Under the pieces are notes generated by a model. The model searched no databases and was not told where the DNA came from. It saw nothing but the letters and a program-made list of their open reading frames with translations. Positions 58,433 through 64,000 of a DNA stretch of 64,000 bases are shown here, one piece after another. The translations under genes and the position numbers were made by a program. Within the stretch, counting starts at the first letter, position 1. Each line of letters starts with the position of its first letter. Source of the stretch: Symsagittifera roscoffensis (Eukaryota; Xenacoelomorpha; Acoela; Convolutidae). The stretch covers positions 25,214,189 through 25,278,188 of the forward strand of contig NC_087064.1 of NCBI RefSeq assembly GCF_963678635.1, given 5' to 3'.

Positions 58433-61400
58433 TCATCTCGTACTCTTCGCCTTGGAGGTACTGCATCCTGAAGTGCTAGATGCGGCAAACTGTCTCAACA
58501 GTTCCTCTTCATCATCGGAACTAATCACAATCTCCTCCCAAGCCTTCAGCTGTTCATAAGATCGCATCCATTCTCTCTGCTCCTGCAATCTCTTTGCTTG
58601 GTTGGGTAGTGCCTTCACCCTAGCTTCTCGGTTCAAGCAAAAGGAGTTGTGCAGGCTCAAGCTCACGTTCTTCGCCAGGTCTTCCTCTAGTATCGACTCC
58701 CTCGCTTTGGTATTGTCTCTAGACATCTTCCCCACTCTTTTCCATCCCGTCGTGATCGCATTACGATGGGTTAGCAGGTATCTCTTGAAAGCTTCCGGCC
58801 CAATCTCGGCCTGGAACTGTCGATACTCTTTTTGATGTTTTCTCATGTGATCTTTCGTTGTCATGTACAACCAAGACGTCAGTGTCGCCCGAAACCATGG
58901 AAAGTACCTCAAGCGACTCCATACGTGCCTGACTTCCGTCGGTATGGCGAATACTTTGCACGCAGTCTCAAACAACTCGAGTCTCCTGCTGTAGTCTATC
59001 GCGTATATTGACTCAGCCGTTGGCTTCGTCGCCTCCCGATACTTCGTTATATTCTCTTCTATCCATCTCAGAGCTAACATCGTACTCACTACTAAGAGCG
59101 TCACCTTCTGCCGGTGATCCGGTAGTCCGATCGACCGAATCTCTTCCACATCCCACACCAGGCAAAGGTTCTTGTGATCTGGATACCACACCGTTTGTGC
59201 CAAACAGTGGCATGGGCATTCCCCATGAGAGATCTCAATGCTCCTGAGATTACGCTCCCCTGAGGCTTCCAAGAGAGGCTCAAGCTCCATCATTTTCTCG
59301 TGCATCGTGTCGTTGTCTTCCAGGTTCGGAGTACTTCCCACAGGTTTCCCGATCACGTTTTGTCTCTCGTGATCGCTTGTGTTTTCTCTTTCCAACTTCA
59401 GAAGATCTTCTCCCCGGATTTCGCTTAAGTCATCTCTCAATTCTTTTGGTACTGTCCCTTTGATTTTTCTCAACAACTTGTGCGAGTGATGCGACATCCG
59501 AGCCAACCTCACGCACTTGGGCACTGAGAAGGCCTTGTCCACCAGTATTCTCTGGCTGGACACTTCCACCATCGCCATGTGTAGCGGGTAGTGACTTCCG
59601 CACAAGTTGGCCATCATTGACCCTATCAGCGATTTCGCGTTCAATGGCAAGCCATAAGCTTCGCTCAGGGGAAATCCCATTTCCGCCTCAAGACCAACTT
59701 TCCAGCTCCGGATGTGTTTTTGAGTCACCTGCAACACCCCGGGCCATGATTCTACGCTCAACGCCGTCACTAAATGATGTTCAGACTCCAGTCTCTCCAG
59801 TGCCTGCAGACCACACATTCTCGAGAAGAATCCGAGAGCTGTCGCTATATTCACCGTGGTTCTCGCGTAACATTCCGCTATTATTTGCACTTCACTTTTC
59901 TCCCTTTCTGTGATGTCTTCGAACCAAGTGACCAGGTCTTCTTTTTGAAACGACAGTATTCTGACGCATGACCGTCCATCGCAGATGTGCTCTCCGTTCC
60001 CACACGTCGAATCCAGACAGCTACCCGGCTCCAATTTCTTTGCTGACCCGGGGTCGCTCGTCCTTTCGCTTGGCTCTTGCATCTGGGGTGTGATTAGCTT
60101 ATGTAGCACACTCAACTTCGCCAGATCTTCATCTTCCGTTGGTGCTAACCTCACTCGCTCGGTGGTTTCCTCGATTAGACTCGCATGGGGATGTGGACAC
60201 CAGGAGGGTCTTAGTAGCTTCCATATCACTCCCAAGTTCGTGGTTAACAAGCCATCTCCACCGCCCATGTTCACTTCAACTCTCTTGTTTGAGCGCGGTA
60301 TGCTTATCACCTCTGGTGTTTTCTCAAGAATCAGGCCCAGGCTCGGCCCCTCTTTCTCCACCGCGTCTATCTCCATTATCCTTTCTGTCCAAAACTTCAG
60401 TAGCTCCGCTACCTCATGGTTTCTGTGGGCTCCTCCAGCTTCCGAGTCTAAGAAGGGATTGTAGGCTATTCCCATCACTCCAGACACATATTGGTATTCC
60501 CCCTTCTCACTGAGTCTCGAGTACTGTTCTGACGATGCCAGGTTACGGTGAACATCATGTTCTTCCTCGAACTTCTTATTAGAGAACCTCCGTACCTCGT
60601 CCAGCTTTCGATGGTTCTCTAAGGATAGTCTGGAACCATCTTCTTTCTCTATTCCTGTACTCTGATATACGTTCAAGATGATCGTTGAGACTCTTCTCTC
60701 CATGGTTTTACTTCCACTTGCTCTCTGGTGGCATGCCAGGATGGTGCTATCAGACATCATTGACATTGTCCATCTCAAGAAACATGTGGCATCTTTTCTC
60801 CTAGCCAGGCTCAAGCCTGAATTGTCCCTGGCCACGTGTTGCATCAGTGCCTGATACACCTCTAGCTTCTTGCTTCCCAACTTCAGCCTGTCATACGAGG
60901 TCAGTGTCTCCAACTCTATTCCCACCAGACTCCAGGTGAACATTAATTGTCCCGCAGTTCTAACGAAGGGATTCGCCATTAGTGGCGGTGCTGATGAGGA
61001 TGTTCTCATCGCCTCTTCAAAATGATCCTTCAACAAACTCTGCCAGGACCTCTTCAGATGACTTGCCATCTCTATCTTATTAACCTCGGCTTTTTGCTGG
61101 GTGGCCCAATTGCGTCGCCTGCGAGCTATTCCACTGTCCAACTTCTTCAAGCAGTCCTCCATTTCCTTCAATGTTTCGAGGGCCACCCACCACGTCCGGG
61201 AAGTGTTCCTCGTCTTGTTCCTCTCCAATGGATCACTCGTCACTTGTTTGCCCATGTCCTGATGTGCCTTCGAGATCCATTCTTTGCCGATCTCCACTTC
61301 CCCTACCTGTCCGTTCGTTGAACCTCTCTTCACGTTTACCTTCTGAGGCTTGAAGTCTTCTTCTGACGTAGAACTGGTGGAAACCTCTATTTCCTTTTCT

Positions 61401-64000
61401 ACTTCAAGTGGTTTCCTGAGCTCCGAGCTGTTCTTGTATGCCGCCGTCTTGCATCGGGCCAAAACGATGGGCGCCGTCTCTCTCAAGTTTCCTTCCGAAA
61501 CAGCATCCACTGAAGGACTACCCCATCCTTCCACTTCTCTCTTCCTCTTGCGAGTCTTCACATCTCTGCTCGAGGGTGTTGTGGCTATCATCATTGATTC
61601 GACCTCTCCATCCACTCCTTCCAACTCTTGCCTCCCCCCTGCTCGAGCCTTAAGGATATTAGTACTTTTAATCATATTACTAGTCCCAACCTTATCCCTT
61701 TTTATATCATCAACCATTTTATCCACAGTTTTTTGTTTCAGAGTAGAGCTGTCCTCACATTTCTCTTTTCTAGTCTTCGATCGTGCGTTCCTCAGCTCCA
61801 CTAGCTTGTTCAGCAGCTCTTTTCTTGCTTTCTCATCCAGGCCCGTTCCTATCAGGAGCGGTTCCCCGAATCTCACTACTGCGTCCCACAGTTCCTTCTT
61901 GAACTTGTCCAGCGTCGTCTCGCTGCCCACTTCTCGATTGAATTCCTCCAGGAACTCCTGCCAAGCGTCATCCTCGAGAGATCCCAAGAATATGTCCCTG
62001 TTCCCTTCGAACGTGTTCTTCTCCCTTTCCTCCGAGCTCAAGAGTAACATCCCCATATTGAAGGTCTCACCTGCCAATGGCAACTCTAGGTTCTTCCGCG
62101 GAGACGGAATCAGGGGTGGTGTGGCAGTATCTGCCCAATTCTCCTCGCTCAAATCTTTCAACAGCTCTTGAGTGGTGAGCTCCTCCCCTGATGGCCCTGG
62201 TCCAGGCGTATTCCCCACTTCCATGTCTTCACCAGCTTCACTGAGAGTTTCATCCATACTCTCTTCTTCTGACTCATGTCTCCTTCTCTCGAGAATTTTC
62301 TTAAATCGGTCCTCGACGGGTCCGCTCCTCTTGTCTCCAGGTGTGTCCACGGACAGTGGTGATGGTGTCGCAGGATCCAGCTTTTTGTATTCCGTCAGTG
62401 CTACGTGCAGTTGACCTGCTGCATCTAGTTCTGTTCCTTCCTGTCTTATTTCCACCTGTTCCAAGCCATAGGGCGCCTTATATTTTCTCGTGGCAAATTT
62501 CATGTCGTCCACCAGTGCGACGTGTCCCTCCATCACGATCATCCTGCCATCATCCCATATGGGTAGCATATTCTCAAGTCCTTCCTTTTCAAGAGTCCTC
62601 AAGACTTTCCGCACCTCATATCCAGGGGGCTGCGAACCTCTACTCTTTTTCGCTTGCGTCGTCCACGAATTTACCTTCCTCTCGCTGATGTGGAAGTAGA
62701 CTGCCGCCGTGTAGCCGATGAACAGGGGATCCCAGCCATCCGTGAAATGCCTCTGCGTTTCCTCCGTCATCATCTTCGCCATTATGGAGGGAACCACCAA
62801 GGGACTATTCATTCCCAAGGTCATCCTCCTGACTGTCGGGAACTCAGGCATGGTGGCTGGTAGGATTTCTTTCTCCATTATGGCCTCCAGCTCCCTCTTG
62901 ACTAGTGCAAAGCACTCCTTCCAGGCGGGGATTCTCAAGACTTCTCGTCCGTTGGCCGTCAATGGGTTTAGGTTCCAAAACTTTGGATACATTTCAATGG
63001 GGCCCTCTCGCTTGCCTCCCATTCTGCATTGCATTTGTCCCCTGAAGTTGCACACCATCATCTCAGCATCTTTCACTTTTCCGAAGAGTACCGTGTTGCT
63101 CATACGCGCCCTGAGCACCTCCTGCTGACACCAATTCAGCGCTGTACCATCCAGTACGCTGATGAGACTCAAGTGCGTCACCGAGTGACGATACGTTATC
63201 ACCAGGGGATCTGGAAACGCGTACGTCACTGCTGGACCATAGATGCAGGTCACCACCTCCTCTAGACCCCGGATTATCCCCATTGGGTCCGACCTCATTG
63301 CCAGGCACAGGTCCGTCAACAGAGGCATCCCTCTGTTCGCCTTCTCCCATTCTTCTCTCGAGGTTGGGTTCTCATCTTCACCCGTCATGTATCGATTCTG
63401 CATCATGAGGTATTGCACCAGCAGTGTCTTCAACCCTGCGGCACACTTGTAGGAGCTGGTTTCAGTGCTCGTGTGGACTCTCCCCATAGACAGAGGTTCT
63501 CCATATTCCATTAACCGATGAAACGACACCAATTCCCCATGGGTCAAGAGTACTAGTGCCAGATACCCATCAACTCGAAGTGTCTCCACTCCTCGACTAA
63601 ACATGTATGCTGGGCCCATGTTGAACAAGTATCTGGGGTAAACCAAATACAGGGCCAAGAGCAGGCTGATGGACATGCCCAGTATCTCCTGTACGAAGGC
63701 TCCGAAGATAGTCGCCGTGGTGCCGAACACTCCTGCCAAGAATTCTCTCTCCCAGCAAGGACTCAAGAACTTGAGAATCTCGTAATCTCTCCTAGTCTTC
63801 AATTCGCCGTTGGCGTGCTCTCTCCAAAATCCTCCAATCGTCACTTCATTGGCGGCCGAGACAAATCTAACCACCGTCATGTCTCTCGTTTCCGCTAGCT
63901 CCAGTTGCTTCTCTAGAAAACTCCAGATTTGTTTCACGAGGAGTGGTGCTTCCTCCCTCGTTTTATTCGTGACGTTCTCCAGCCTTGGTGTCAGGAATGG
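58433..64000 (-). CDS. Giant intronless ORF of unknown function, N-terminus beyond window
   Basis: One frame is open from the right edge to a TGA at 58,433-58,435: 1,855 residues visible. No ATG opens it inside the window; the first candidate at 63,937 is GTG, and 21 further codons are open to the edge. Numbering from that GTG, residues 64-115 are hydrophobic and could hold one or two membrane segments. Residues 1-500 otherwise look folded. Residues 510-910 are charged, Ser/Pro/Glu/Lys-rich and probably disordered, with a nuclear-signal-like KTRKRKR at 794-800. Residues 910-1834 look folded and include a Cys cluster (1307, 1312, 1319, 1324), a His/Cys cluster (HGECPCHC at 1571-1578, Cys 1592) and an acidic SSDDEEE tail. 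I see no reverse transcriptase YxDD, polymerase GDD/GDN, integrase, helicase Walker or DDE transposase signature. G+C is about half, against about a third in the flanks. Long antisense open stretches are by-products of this composition. Confidence 0.85.
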   Translation of the reverse strand, partial: PFLTPRLENVTNKTREEAPLLVKQIWSFLEKQLELAETRDMTVVRFVSAANEVTIGGFWREHANGELKTRRDYEILKFLSPCWEREFLAGVFGTTATIFGAFVQEILGMSISLLLALYLVYPRYLFNMGPAYMFSRGVETLRVDGYLALVLLTHGELVSFHRLMEYGEPLSMGRVHTSTETSSYKCAAGLKTLLVQYLMMQNRYMTGEDENPTSREEWEKANRGMPLLTDLCLAMRSDPMGIIRGLEEVVTCIYGPAVTYAFPDPLVITYRHSVTHLSLISVLDGTALNWCQQEVLRARMSNTVLFGKVKDAEMMVCNFRGQMQCRMGGKREGPIEMYPKFWNLNPLTANGREVLRIPAWKECFALVKRELEAIMEKEILPATMPEFPTVRRMTLGMNSPLVVPSIMAKMMTEETQRHFTDGWDPLFIGYTAAVYFHISERKVNSWTTQAKKSRGSQPPGYEVRKVLRTLEKEGLENMLPIWDDGRMIVMEGHVALVDDMKFATRKYKAPYGLEQVEIRQEGTELDAAGQLHVALTEYKKLDPATPSPLSVDTPGDKRSGPVEDRFKKILERRRHESEEESMDETLSEAGEDMEVGNTPGPGPSGEELTTQELLKDLSEENWADTATPPLIPSPRKNLELPLAGETFNMGMLLLSSEEREKNTFEGNRDIFLGSLEDDAWQEFLEEFNREVGSETTLDKFKKELWDAVVRFGEPLLIGTGLDEKARKELLNKLVELRNARSKTRKEKCEDSSTLKQKTVDKMVDDIKRDKVGTSNMIKSTNILKARAGGRQELEGVDGEVESMMIATTPSSRDVKTRKRKREVEGWGSPSVDAVSEGNLRETAPIVLARCKTAAYKNSSELRKPLEVEKEIEVSTSSTSEEDFKPQKVNVKRGSTNGQVGEVEIGKEWISKAHQDMGKQVTSDPLERNKTRNTSRTWWVALETLKEMEDCLKKLDSGIARRRRNWATQQKAEVNKIEMASHLKRSWQSLLKDHFEEAMRTSSSAPPLMANPFVRTAGQLMFTWSLVGIELETLTSYDRLKLGSKKLEVYQALMQHVARDNSGLSLARRKDATCFLRWTMSMMSDSTILACHQRASGSKTMERRVSTIILNVYQSTGIEKEDGSRLSLENHRKLDEVRRFSNKKFEEEHDVHRNLASSEQYSRLSEKGEYQYVSGVMGIAYNPFLDSEAGGAHRNHEVAELLKFWTERIMEIDAVEKEGPSLGLILEKTPEVISIPRSNKRVEVNMGGGDGLLTTNLGVIWKLLRPSWCPHPHASLIEETTERVRLAPTEDEDLAKLSVLHKLITPQMQEPSERTSDPGSAKKLEPGSCLDSTCGNGEHICDGRSCVRILSFQKEDLVTWFEDITEREKSEVQIIAECYARTTVNIATALGFFSRMCGLQALERLESEHHLVTALSVESWPGVLQVTQKHIRSWKVGLEAEMGFPLSEAYGLPLNAKSLIGSMMANLCGSHYPLHMAMVEVSSQRILVDKAFSVPKCVRLARMSHHSHKLLRKIKGTVPKELRDDLSEIRGEDLLKLERENTSDHERQNVIGKPVGSTPNLEDNDTMHEKMMELEPLLEASGERNLRSIEISHGECPCHCLAQTVWYPDHKNLCLVWDVEEIRSIGLPDHRQKVTLLVVSTMLALRWIEENITKYREATKPTAESIYAIDYSRRLELFETACKVFAIPTEVRHVWSRLRYFPWFRATLTSWLYMTTKDHMRKHQKEYRQFQAEIGPEAFKRYLLTHRNAITTGWKRVGKMSRDNTKARESILEEDLAKNVSLSLHNSFCLNREARVKALPNQAKRLQEQREWMRSYEQLKAWEEIVISSDDEEELLRQFAASSTSGCSTSKAKSTR

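Noticed and set aside
59008-63452. Long plus-strand open stretches (for example 61,350-62,171, 273 codons)
   Set aside because: They are antisense shadows of the giant minus-strand ORF; their Ser/Leu/Pro-rich composition mirrors its Glu/Lys/Arg-rich codons.
58433-64000. Giant ORF as a LINE or LTR polyprotein or a mononegavirus-type polymerase
   Set aside because: No YxDD, integrase zinc/DDE, RNase H, GDN or methyltransferase motifs were visible in the frame; the GGGDGLL stretch at about residue 1225 lacks a matching motif context.

Overview
This is an AT-rich window (about one-third G+C by eye) from a eukaryotic, almost certainly animal, nuclear genome. The evidence is a tetraspanin gene split by a GT-AG intron, a FLYWCH/MULE-type transposase relic, a LINE reverse-transcriptase tail, tRNA-derived repeat heads, microsatellites and long repeat arrays. 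There are no operons or bacterial-style gene spacing. Species and phylum cannot be fixed from sequence alone; an invertebrate is the best guess.

Layout. Positions 1-24,477 are mostly a graveyard of diverged repeats. They include one possible terminal exon at 824-968, a foldback element at about 4.4-5.9 kb, two single diverged copies of a 2-kb repeat unit (8.1-9.2 and 15.4-16.3 kb), two paralogous arrays of about 150-bp repeats (13.1-14.7 and 20.1-21.6 kb), a LINE tail (16.7-17.0 kb) and the last one or two exons of an unrecognised plus-strand gene (19,330-19,754). Positions 24,478-48,243 are one uninterrupted head-to-tail array of twelve copies of an about 1.98-kb unit. Positions 48.25-51.1 kb hold further tandem copies of the dispersed family that also flanks the array on its left.

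The gene-bearing part is the right end. A minus-strand tetraspanin of 364 residues is encoded by exon 1 (56,770-56,997) and exon 2 (52,385-53,251). Its 3.5-kb intron holds a broken MULE transposase, candidate terminal repeats and a tRNA-derived SINE-like sequence. From 58,433 to the right edge the minus strand is one open reading frame of 1,855 residues, intronless as far as visible, markedly richer in G+C than its surroundings and still open at the window edge. I do not recognise it. It is the best candidate here for something undescribed: a large uncharacterised mobile-element, virus-derived or host protein. No pathway links the genes; what they share is a repeat-dominated neighbourhood shaped by tandem amplification and transposition.
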